DNA of 64,000 nucleotides, from contig CANNDC010000002.1 in the NCBI GenBank assembly GCA_947503265.1, positions 372,001 to 436,000 of the forward strand. Reading direction: 5' to 3'. This stretch comes from an uncultured Alteromonadaceae bacterium (GTDB taxonomy: Bacteria > Pseudomonadota > Gammaproteobacteria > Enterobacterales > Alteromonadaceae). Of this stretch, positions 17,947 to 25,958 are shown one piece after another. The notes under the pieces were generated by a model that did no database searches, was not told the origin of the DNA, and worked only from the letters and a program-made list of their open reading frames with translations. Made by a program: the position numbers and the translations under genes. How positions within the stretch are numbered: the stretch's first letter is position 1; each line of letters starts with the position of its first letter.

Positions 17947-18525
17947 ATGGAGTTTCCCAATTTGAAAATATTCAAACCTTTTATTGGCGCATGTTTGCTC
18001 GCGGCTTCGTTTTTTGCTCAAGGGACTTTAATTCATTTTGACGATCTGCCAACTAACTCGCTGGTAGATGATGCATATATCAGTGATGGCGTTGATTTTC
18101 TGACAGGAGACTGGGTTGCGGCCACTGGTTTTGGTGAAACATCAGGACCTAACTTTGCGTTCTCTCAAAGTGGTAACGGCTCGGTAAATATTTCAAACGG
18201 ATTTATCAACCAACTAAATTTTACCTATGGCGCATTTTCCTCTGCCAATGTCAGCCTATTCAGTGATGTAAATGGGATGGGTTCTCTACTAGTCAGCTCA
18301 ATACTGTCTGCCAACAATGCTGCCAATTCTTTTGACTCAATATCTATCGACTTTACCGGTGTTGCACGGTCTATTGTGATTCAAGGAAATGCCGGAGACT
18401 TTGCATGGGATGACCTGATGTTTACGGCTGTTCCAGCGATATCAGAACCTTCAATACTAGTGCTGTTTGGGTTAGGCTTGATTGGCTTTAGACTAGCCAA
18501 GCCTAGGCCTATTTACGCATGCTAA
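17947..18525 (+). CDS. PEP-CTERM (exosortase substrate) secreted protein
   Basis: A 192-residue exported protein. It has an N-terminal hydrophobic signal, a beta-rich Ser/Asn/Gly-rich body of the type seen in many PEP-CTERM proteins, and a C-terminal sorting tail: SEPS, then a hydrophobic helix (ILVLFGLGLIGF), then basic residues. The tail motif is SEP rather than the usual PEP. Such proteins are cut by exosortase A and linked to exopolysaccharide or biofilm matrix. No exosortase is in the window, so it must act in trans. Confidence 0.85.
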   Translation: MEFPNLKIFKPFIGACLLAASFFAQGTLIHFDDLPTNSLVDDAYISDGVDFLTGDWVAATGFGETSGPNFAFSQSGNGSVNISNGFINQLNFTYGAFSSANVSLFSDVNGMGSLLVSSILSANNAANSFDSISIDFTGVARSIVIQGNAGDFAWDDLMFTAVPAISEPSILVLFGLGLIGFRLAKPRPIYAC

Positions 18526-18628
18526 CAATCGACTAAATTCAAGCAGACAAGCCAGTGCACTCAAGCTAACAATCGACTAAATTCAAGCAGACAAGCCAGT
18601 GCACTCAAGCTAACAAGCGGCTAAATTC
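18523..18628. repeat. 44-bp tandem repeat, 2.4 copies
   Basis: Identical 44-bp units at 18523-18566 and 18567-18610, then a diverged partial unit to about 18628. The first unit begins at the TAA stop of the PEP-CTERM gene. No spacer variation is seen, so this is not a CRISPR array. Confidence 0.9.
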
Positions 18629-18722
18629 ATGTTGACATGAAAATATATTAAGCTGAACTTTGCCTTCTCTAATCTTGAATGCGTTTCTATTGTAGACTTA
18701 AGCATGCATACTGTAGATGAGT

Positions 18723-18899
18723 TTATTGTTCTTTTTCTTCAAGCGACTTTATCTCTTCCCAAAGGAGTTCTGCTTCCGCCGTTAACATCGAGTAGCTTTT
18801 AATATCACCTTTGCGCTGAGCGTGCATGGCATCGGTAGATAACTTATCGTATTTTTTTCTCAGTTTTTTGCTTGGATCAGACTTAAATAAACCGAACAT
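18723..18899 (-). CDS. Small Lacal_2735/DUF6435-type protein
   Basis: A 58-residue protein beginning MFGLFKSDPSKKLRKKY and containing AMHAQRKGDIKSY and EAELLWEEI. This pattern belongs to a widespread family of small, charged, helical proteins of unknown function. The ATG at 18899 has an AAAGGA ribosome site. A longer in-frame start at 18989 would add unrelated residues. It is divergent from the SMC operon. Confidence 0.8.
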   Translation of the reverse strand: MFGLFKSDPSKKLRKKYDKLSTDAMHAQRKGDIKSYSMLTAEAELLWEEIKSLEEKEQ

Positions 18900-19109
18900 G
18901 GTGATTTCCTTTACTTGTTTGCCTTTTGTACCCGAAATGGCGGCAAAACGATCAAAATATCGCGAATGAAAAACTCTGGTCCTGTTCAACAGTTATTTGG
19001 GTTTCCAATTGCAGCAAACCTCGCTAGAATCAATTGATCGGCTAGGTCCGAATGCCACGCTTTTTTTACGAAATCTGCGCTAGTTGTATATAAAAATAAT
19101 AGGAAGTCT

Positions 19110-22100
19110 ATGCCTGGGTTAAACCGCATTATTCTCATCGATACCCATTTACCCGGAGTGGTTGAATTAAAACTGGATGGTCACACCAATATTTGTGGCA
19201 CAAACGCGTCAGGAAAAACCACGTTACAACGACTGATCCCCGTATTTTATGGCGAATATCCCAGCAGGGTGGTGCCAGCTACCCGCGACAGTTTTGAGAA
19301 ATGGTATTTACCCCGAGAATCGAGTTTTATTGTATACGAGTATGAGCGTGGAGCCGAGGATATGTGTCAGGCTGTGTTGGCGTCATCAGGTAACGGTGTT
19401 AATTATCGCTTTATCGGTAAGCCGTTCGATCTTGAAGACTATGTTTATCAAAGTAAGAAAGGTGATCATGCAAGTGTCACCATGAATGAGTTAGCGCGAA
19501 GCCTCAAACGCTCCGGGGTACTAGTGACTAACTTGCTCAATACCAAAGAATTTCGCGCCATTTTGCAAAATGACAAAGGGGTGTTGAACGACAGTAGCAA
19601 CAATCGCGAACTATTAGGTTATACCAGAATATTTAGTCTAAGTGAGCAGGCTAATCACTTGCGTCATATCGAAAAGCTCGCTAAAGCGGTGCATTCAAAA
19701 GAAGGCAAGATGGAAACCATCAAAGCCATGATAGCCGCAATACTTGAAGAAGATGGTGTACAGCCTCCTAACTCAAGTTTAAGTCGCAATCGTGTGGAAG
19801 ATTGGATCAGCGAATGCCATTTGATTAAAGAATTTGATGCTATTCGCCCAGAGTTTGCCAAATTAGAACAAGCCGATCACCAACTTTCGCAGTCTGAACA
19901 AAGACTTGCGAAACTACAGTCGCAATTTGGCCGTGATATCAATGTGTTGGCGGCAAAAACCATAAGTTTACAAGGCGAGTTAGACGAAAAACAGTTAAGT
20001 GCTAAAACAGTAGAGTCTGATTGGACCAATGAAAGAGATGAACTCGCACGCACACTTTCGGAAGCGAAAGCGGATTGCCAGAAGTTAGAAGCTGATCTTG
20101 AACAAATTGAAAACGAATTCGATGATTGGCAATCGCAAGACATTGAACGATTGCAAAAGTCAGTGAAAAAGCTGACCCAATGGCAAAGTGAACATGAAAC
20201 GGCAACTACTCGTTATGCCTTGCTAACGGAAAAACATCAGGATATTGAATCGTCTTTCAATAAACGCATTGCAAAACTCAGCGAAAAACTAACCAAGGAA
20301 TTGGATGCTTACGGGGAAGAAAAGTCAGATCTCCAAGATACGCTTTCCCAGCAAAAAGCAGAAGAACGGCAAAAGTTTCAAGAAATAAAACAAGATCATC
20401 AAAATCAGATTGCCAATGTTGATAAGGAATATCAGCAACGTCTTAGTGACTTAAAAATCCAACACGCCGAAATCAGTACTTCACTAAAAAGTGCAGGATT
20501 CAATGAATTTGAGCAAAGCCAGTTGGATATTCTTGAGGCAAGTATTAAAGAAACTAGCGTAGAAGAAGATGCGAAACGTGAGTCATTGCGCAGAATGCAA
20601 CGCAACTATCAGTCAGCGGCTAATAACAGGGCCCTTTGCAACTCCCAGTTAGAACAAGCTCGCAAAGAGCATCAAGGCTGCTTGCAAAAAGTAAATGCCG
20701 CAGAAGCCTTGTTGTATCCGGGTGAAAATAGTCTCCTCGAGTTTTTACGCAAGCAAAAGAACGATTGGGAAGACGAGTTGGGTAAGGTGATCCATCCGAG
20801 TTTATTGAGTCGAACCGACTTAAATCCAAAAGAAGTCAAACAAAGCAAAGGCTTATTCGGTTTGTCGATAGATTTAGCAGCAATAGATACGCCTGAATAT
20901 GCCCAATCGGAGCAGGCGCTCAAAGAGCAACTTGCACAAGCGCAAAATTTACTCGAAGCCGCGCTGGAAAAAGAAAATCAGGCTGAAATCATGCTGGCTA
21001 AAGCGAACGAGGACATTCGCAACACTGAGTTAGCGCAAACGAAAGCTGAAAGTGACTGTAAAACCGCTGAGGCCAGCCGCCGCCGTGCGCAACAAGACAA
21101 AGAACAGATCCAGCAAGAATATGCCCACGCCTTATCAGAGCGTAAACAACAGAATAAAAAGCGTCTTGCAGCGAATGAAGCTGAGCAAGGGAAGTGCAAA
21201 TCTATGCATGAGCAAGCGCTAGAAGAAGTCCGAGATCAGCAACGCGAGGCTGAAACCGAACACCAATTTCATTGGCAACAGCTAATTGGTGATACGCAAG
21301 AAAAAATAGATCAAGTTGAAGAACATATTCAACGTGCCCGCGAGGTTGCCAAACAAGACAAGAAAAAGACCCAAAAGTGGAAGGCAGATGAACTCGATAA
21401 TCGTGGCGTCGATGTGGATGAAATTGGCGGCATTCAAAAGCAGATTAATCAATTAGAAGAAGATATTTCTTTCACGGAGAAAAATCGTCATAAGGTGAAG
21501 GATTACGAGCGCTGGTACAAAACGCATTTTACCGGACACAAGGTAACTTGGCAGAAGAGCCTGACCAAGACCAAAAAAGTCGCGAGCAAGACTGAAAGAG
21601 AATTGAATCAAAAAGAAGCGGCTTACAAAGAACAACGTCAATCTCTCAAAGATCAGCAACTTCAACTTGAACAAGACTTACGTTTGGCGAAAGAACAAGA
21701 GATTGAAGTACAAAGTATAAATCGCAGCTTAACCAAATTGAGCTTACCCGCAGACGACAATAACACGAGCACGTCTAGCCAATCTCAAACCGATAAATTG
21801 AGCGTTGGGCAGCGAATTTCAGAAGGCCAGGAATTACTGCAAACCCGCGAGCGACTTTTAGTCGATATTAAAGTCTATGTTGAACATTTCGATCAGCTGA
21901 TTGCCGCCCAAGCTGGCACTGGATTAGCCGATATTTGGGAGCGCGCACGCGAAGAGTGTGCATTGGTCAACGATCAGGGCATTCGTAGCATTGATCATAG
22001 GCGGATGGTGACCCATCTAGCTCAGTTGCTTAATGAAGTCGTACCGCAAAAACTCCACGGTTTACGTGAACAGGGGCGAATATTTGGTGCTGATCTCACT

Positions 22101-22811
22101 CAGTACTACAACGTGCTAGAGGACATAGATAAACGTATCGTCAGCCAGAGTAAACGTATTAGTAAAGAAGTAGATGAAGAGTTATTTTTGGATGGCGTAT
22201 CTGAATCGGCAGTGAAAATTCGTTCCCGTATCAGCGAATTGGAATTCTGGCCAGAGCTAGCCCAGTTCAATAAGTATTATCTTGCCTGGATGGAAACGGG
22301 GGCAGTTGAACTGCCTGATGATGAATATGCTAGCAGTATGCGCAGAGTGCTGGATATTTTGGGTAGAGCGGCACTTAGCGGAGGCATAAGCAAGTTGCTC
22401 GATATTGAGTTACATATCAAAGAGGGTAATTCAAATTTGGTTATCCGCACCGATAGACAGTTAAACGAATCTTCGAGTCACGGTATGGCTTACTTAATTC
22501 TATGTAAGTTTTTATTGGCGTTTACGCGTTTGTTAAGAGGCAATGCAAATGCCACAATTCATTGGCCAATTGACGAACTAGGTACACTACACCAATCGAA
22601 TGTGAAGAAAATATTTGATGCCTGTCAGAACAACAATATCAGCGTGGTTGGCGCCTTTCCAAATCCGGAATCTGAGGTTTTGACGCTATTTAACAACCGT
22701 TATCTGATTGACAAGGAAACCCGCAAATTGCAGGTGGTTCAGCCCAAAACCAGTGCAATTGCAGATCGAATAAAAAAGCGCAAGGAGTCAGCTAAGGAGG
22801 TCAGCGCATGA
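19110..22811 (+). CDS. SMC-type ATPase of a MksBEF-like condensin
   Basis: A 1233-residue SMC/Rad50-like ATPase. Walker A GTNASGKT is at 30-37, and long heptad-rich coiled-coil arms (about 240-520 and 600-900) flank a middle globular part. The C-terminal head has a signature-like SSSHG at about 1121-1125 and Walker B HWPIDE ending at D1155-E1156. The head and size fit MksB/JetC-type condensins rather than canonical Smc or Rad50. It should form rings that extrude or bind DNA with the two downstream subunits. The 3' end overlaps the next gene by 4 bp. The MksB assignment is inferred from architecture and gene set. Confidence 0.8.
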   Translation: MPGLNRIILIDTHLPGVVELKLDGHTNICGTNASGKTTLQRLIPVFYGEYPSRVVPATRDSFEKWYLPRESSFIVYEYERGAEDMCQAVLASSGNGVNYRFIGKPFDLEDYVYQSKKGDHASVTMNELARSLKRSGVLVTNLLNTKEFRAILQNDKGVLNDSSNNRELLGYTRIFSLSEQANHLRHIEKLAKAVHSKEGKMETIKAMIAAILEEDGVQPPNSSLSRNRVEDWISECHLIKEFDAIRPEFAKLEQADHQLSQSEQRLAKLQSQFGRDINVLAAKTISLQGELDEKQLSAKTVESDWTNERDELARTLSEAKADCQKLEADLEQIENEFDDWQSQDIERLQKSVKKLTQWQSEHETATTRYALLTEKHQDIESSFNKRIAKLSEKLTKELDAYGEEKSDLQDTLSQQKAEERQKFQEIKQDHQNQIANVDKEYQQRLSDLKIQHAEISTSLKSAGFNEFEQSQLDILEASIKETSVEEDAKRESLRRMQRNYQSAANNRALCNSQLEQARKEHQGCLQKVNAAEALLYPGENSLLEFLRKQKNDWEDELGKVIHPSLLSRTDLNPKEVKQSKGLFGLSIDLAAIDTPEYAQSEQALKEQLAQAQNLLEAALEKENQAEIMLAKANEDIRNTELAQTKAESDCKTAEASRRRAQQDKEQIQQEYAHALSERKQQNKKRLAANEAEQGKCKSMHEQALEEVRDQQREAETEHQFHWQQLIGDTQEKIDQVEEHIQRAREVAKQDKKKTQKWKADELDNRGVDVDEIGGIQKQINQLEEDISFTEKNRHKVKDYERWYKTHFTGHKVTWQKSLTKTKKVASKTERELNQKEAAYKEQRQSLKDQQLQLEQDLRLAKEQEIEVQSINRSLTKLSLPADDNNTSTSSQSQTDKLSVGQRISEGQELLQTRERLLVDIKVYVEHFDQLIAAQAGTGLADIWERAREECALVNDQGIRSIDHRRMVTHLAQLLNEVVPQKLHGLREQGRIFGADLTQYYNVLEDIDKRIVSQSKRISKEVDEELFLDGVSESAVKIRSRISELEFWPELAQFNKYYLAWMETGAVELPDDEYASSMRRVLDILGRAALSGGISKLLDIELHIKEGNSNLVIRTDRQLNESSSHGMAYLILCKFLLAFTRLLRGNANATIHWPIDELGTLHQSNVKKIFDACQNNNISVVGAFPNPESEVLTLFNNRYLIDKETRKLQVVQPKTSAIADRIKKRKESAKEVSA

Positions 22812-23443
22812 TCACCGAGCAAGGTAGAATTCTGGAAAGTTTGTTAGCTGGTAATTTCATTTGTCAAATTAGCGACGACGATGGCTGGCGCTTTCTTAAA
22901 ACCACTGGCAACAGTGAAAAAATCGAAACCCAACTTAATTTGCTCAATCGCACGTTGGCAACTGGAGCCGATGGAGACGTGTTTTACGCCGCTTATCAAA
23001 CGCTGGGTGATAACGAACGCAAAATTTTAAGTGCACAATTTCAAGAGGTCTCCAGTCATCTTTTGCCATTAGTAGAATGGCTACTGTTGGTGCAACAAGC
23101 TAGCGGTAGCGACGTACCAGTTAGTCAAGGAAGTGCCATTCGATTGACCGAACTGCAAGCCAGCATCGAAGATACCCCTGCGTTCGCCGAACAACTGGCT
23201 AAAATATCCCATTACCGATTATTTGGTTCCACAAGCAGCAGCGCAGATGGACAACTCAAGCAAGTATTCAAACGGTTAACAGATTTGGGGTATGTGCTTA
23301 AGCCCAATCAAGAGAAACAGATTTTCATTGCAACAGGTAAGATCGAATACTTGTTCGAAGTGATAAAATTCATAGATGAAACTGAAGCCTTATCGCTTGC
23401 CGAGCAAGCTGAGTCAGCAGTTCAGCAGGCAAGCCTGTTATGA
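22808..23443 (+). CDS. MksE-like accessory (KITE) subunit
   Basis: A 211-residue mainly helical protein with a winged-helix-like C-terminal part (LKQVFKRLTDLGYVLKPNQEKQIFIATGKIEYLFEVIKFI). Size and position between an SMC ATPase and a larger kleisin-like protein match MksE/JetB, which dimerises and bridges kleisin to DNA. It starts in an ATGA overlap with the ATPase gene and ends in an ATGA overlap with the next gene, so stoichiometric coupled translation is likely. Confidence 0.65.
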   Translation: MITEQGRILESLLAGNFICQISDDDGWRFLKTTGNSEKIETQLNLLNRTLATGADGDVFYAAYQTLGDNERKILSAQFQEVSSHLLPLVEWLLLVQQASGSDVPVSQGSAIRLTELQASIEDTPAFAEQLAKISHYRLFGSTSSSADGQLKQVFKRLTDLGYVLKPNQEKQIFIATGKIEYLFEVIKFIDETEALSLAEQAESAVQQASLL

Positions 23444-24660
23444 ACCAGAATCTTCATCAGTCAGGAGTCACCTTACTCAATGCACTGAGTAAGCATGCTG
23501 ATTTGATTATGCAGGTTTATTTGTCGGGCAGAGTGGACGAGTCAAAAGTCAGCCAAAATGTGATCGAAAAACTGATTAAGCTAGGCGTGTTTTGGCGGCC
23601 TGATGCAGATTCGGAAATTCGCCTCAAAAATGCCGTTCGACAACTTCTCGAAACCAGTATGCATGATGAGCGCACCCGACAAGTCGATGCCAATATCGGT
23701 TCTGCACTGGCGAGTTTAAAAACTCTGGCTCAGCATTACAAAGAAGCGCTGCATCAAGGGCGATTCACAGAATCACAAGCACATCTATCGGATTTAACCG
23801 AGCATGTGTATGCCTTGACTGAATCTCTTGCTAACAATGTGCGAGTGCTGTTCAGCAGAATCAGTAACGAATTTGGTTATGTATCGTCAATTGATGCAAA
23901 AATTCGTGAAAATGAATTAGCTCAACAACAAGTTTCTGAGCTTTTAAAGCAACTTGAGTTGTTCCGCTTTGATGAATTGAGTGAATTGGCTGCGAGTAAC
24001 CGAGAGTTGCGCCATTTACTGGTGGTCACCTTGCAACTCAGCTTTTCTCAAGTCATTCAAGAATTGTCTATTGTGCAAGCGAATTTGCTTGAACTATTGG
24101 GCCGCTTCCGCGAATTTAAAGGACGCACAAGATTGCTCAAAGGGTTTGTTTTGCACATGGAGCAAAAACCCGACTTTGAGCCGGTCAATTATTGCAATTT
24201 GTCGCAGATCCCCATGTTATTTAATCAGGCCAATTCAGCCATTAAGCCAGCTGCCGCAGATGTGTTTAGGGCTGAACATGAACTGGTTTTACAACAACTC
24301 GTTAGTGCCATTAAATCGGTACGCAGGAATGACTATTCTGCCCATCCAGAGCGAGCGGCGCAGACCATCAATGTTGAACAACAAAGCTCTGTGGAATTTG
24401 CAGAAGATAAGTTGAAAAGTGCGGTTGAAGATTACTTTTGCCACGTTATCGACACTGGCGAACGCATCACAGCATTGGAATATCACAGTGAACACAATTT
24501 AGAGTTTGATACTGAGGCTTGGATTTACCAAGTGATAGGTGGCTATCAAGGCCTGACAATGGAAGAGCAAGGGTTCTTTGCCATCGACCAAACTGGCGAA
24601 CCTCACCCTGTTTACAACGGTAATTACATCATCCGCGACGTGGAACTGGGGTTAAGATAG
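23440..24660 (+). CDS. MksF-like kleisin subunit
   Basis: A 406-residue predominantly alpha-helical protein. It has an N-terminal winged-helix-like part (VIEKLIKLGVFWRPDADSEI), a long central helical bundle (about 70-240) and a C-terminal small domain. This layout matches MksF/JetA kleisins that close the SMC ring. Nothing in it resembles metabolic carboxylases. It is the last gene of the three-gene operon; no JetD/MksG-type nuclease follows. Confidence 0.65.
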   Translation: MNQNLHQSGVTLLNALSKHADLIMQVYLSGRVDESKVSQNVIEKLIKLGVFWRPDADSEIRLKNAVRQLLETSMHDERTRQVDANIGSALASLKTLAQHYKEALHQGRFTESQAHLSDLTEHVYALTESLANNVRVLFSRISNEFGYVSSIDAKIRENELAQQQVSELLKQLELFRFDELSELAASNRELRHLLVVTLQLSFSQVIQELSIVQANLLELLGRFREFKGRTRLLKGFVLHMEQKPDFEPVNYCNLSQIPMLFNQANSAIKPAAADVFRAEHELVLQQLVSAIKSVRRNDYSAHPERAAQTINVEQQSSVEFAEDKLKSAVEDYFCHVIDTGERITALEYHSEHNLEFDTEAWIYQVIGGYQGLTMEEQGFFAIDQTGEPHPVYNGNYIIRDVELGLR

Positions 24661-24716
24661 ATTTGTTGTTCGATTAGATCTAGCATGGTCCTTCTTCCAA
24701 TCACGGAGAGCTAACT

Positions 24717-25955
24717 GTGGCAGCCTCTTACAACACTCGTTTATTCAAAACACATCCTGCAGATTTTATATATCCTGGTGCAGAGTCATTCGTTTGTGAC
24801 TCTGACCACTCGCTTTCCAGACGTCGTTTTTTACAAACGTTAGGCTTTGGTGCCGTTGCAGTTGCAACCGTTGGTTATTCGGTTCCTGCCATTGCAAAGT
24901 CAGATTTAGTCTTACCTTTTCGTATAGGTGCTGACACTTTACCTCTGCATTACAATGAAAATTCAATGGGAATGTCACCTAAGGCCTTTGCTGCTGCAAA
25001 GGAGGGATTAAAAAAATATGCTAATCGCTATGCGGTCGAACAGGTTCTTACACTGCAGTCAGATCTCGCCTCACATCATGATGTGGAAAAAGAGCAAGTT
25101 ATTCTAGGCAATGGTTCAACTGAAGTACTCAGTGCGGTGGCTACCTTTGCAGCTAACATAGATGCAGTGGTTGTCGAACCGTCTCCGACTTTTGGAGCCC
25201 TGCGACGTTATGCGAAATCAAGGGGAATGAATGTCATCACTGTTCCCGTTTCAGACAGTTTTACTATCGATATCCAAGCCATAAAAAAAGTGACAATGCA
25301 GCAAAAATCTGCAGTGCTAATTAACTTGTGTAACCCCAATAACCCCACAGGTAACATTGTTAAACGCAACGTGTTGTCTGATTGGATAGCCAATGCCCCT
25401 GAAAACCATTACTTTTTGATGGATGAGGCTTACTTTGATTTTGCTGCTAGCGATCCTGACTACCAATCTATGTTGTCTATGGTGCAAAAAGGCTATGACA
25501 ATGTGATCGTTGCCCGCACCTTTTCTAAAATCTATGGCATGGCAGGGCTTCGCATAGGCTATGGTGTCGCTACGGCCAAAACTGCCGCCAAAATTAAACC
25601 GTTTGCGGCTGGGTTTAATTTAAATGTGGCTGGTTTGCAGGCCGCTTCAGCTTCATTAGCTGACACCCAATACTACGCAAAAAGTGTAGCTTCAACAGCC
25701 GAGTCTAAGACGATATTGATCGACGCATTGAATGAATTGTCTCTAGATTATGTGCCAAGCCATACCAATTTCGTTTTACATCAACTCAAACAGCCTTTGT
25801 CTGGATATGCTGAAAAAATGTTGGCAAATAATATCAAAGTAGGTAGAAAAATGACTCAAAGTGAATATTGGAATCGACTTTCACTGGGTACACCGGAACA
25901 AATGAGGCACTTTGTGAAAGCTCTCAAAGTATTTAGACAAAAAGGCTGGGCGTAA
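24717..25955 (+). CDS. Tat-exported PLP-dependent aminotransferase (HisC-like)
   Basis: A 412-residue fold-type I aminotransferase of the histidinol-phosphate aminotransferase group. NPNNPTG is at 207-213, the PLP-ring Asp in DEAYFDF (D236), the Schiff-base Lys in TFSKIYG (K271) and a conserved Arg in GLRIG (R279). Unusually, the N-terminus carries a twin-arginine signal: SRRRFLQ at 34-40, a hydrophobic stretch and an AIA cleavage site near 60. Folded, cofactor-loaded export to the periplasm is predicted. GTG start with GGAG ribosome site. The next gene starts 3 bp after its stop. Confidence 0.88.
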   Translation: MAASYNTRLFKTHPADFIYPGAESFVCDSDHSLSRRRFLQTLGFGAVAVATVGYSVPAIAKSDLVLPFRIGADTLPLHYNENSMGMSPKAFAAAKEGLKKYANRYAVEQVLTLQSDLASHHDVEKEQVILGNGSTEVLSAVATFAANIDAVVVEPSPTFGALRRYAKSRGMNVITVPVSDSFTIDIQAIKKVTMQQKSAVLINLCNPNNPTGNIVKRNVLSDWIANAPENHYFLMDEAYFDFAASDPDYQSMLSMVQKGYDNVIVARTFSKIYGMAGLRIGYGVATAKTAAKIKPFAAGFNLNVAGLQAASASLADTQYYAKSVASTAESKTILIDALNELSLDYVPSHTNFVLHQLKQPLSGYAEKMLANNIKVGRKMTQSEYWNRLSLGTPEQMRHFVKALKVFRQKGWA

Positions 25956-25958
25956 ACT

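Noticed and set aside
18523..18628. Possible CRISPR array
   Set aside because: The 44-bp units are directly adjacent without variable spacers, and no cas genes are present. The 27728-27985 arrays fail for the same reason.
23440..24660. Identification of the kleisin-like protein as a phosphoenolpyruvate carboxylase
   Set aside because: The protein is far too short (406 versus about 900 aa) and lacks all catalytic motifs. The operon context fits a condensin subunit.
19110..24660. Calling the SMC operon a complete Wadjet plasmid-defence system
   Set aside because: No JetD-type topoisomerase-like nuclease is encoded next to it; the following genes are an aminotransferase and an antiporter.
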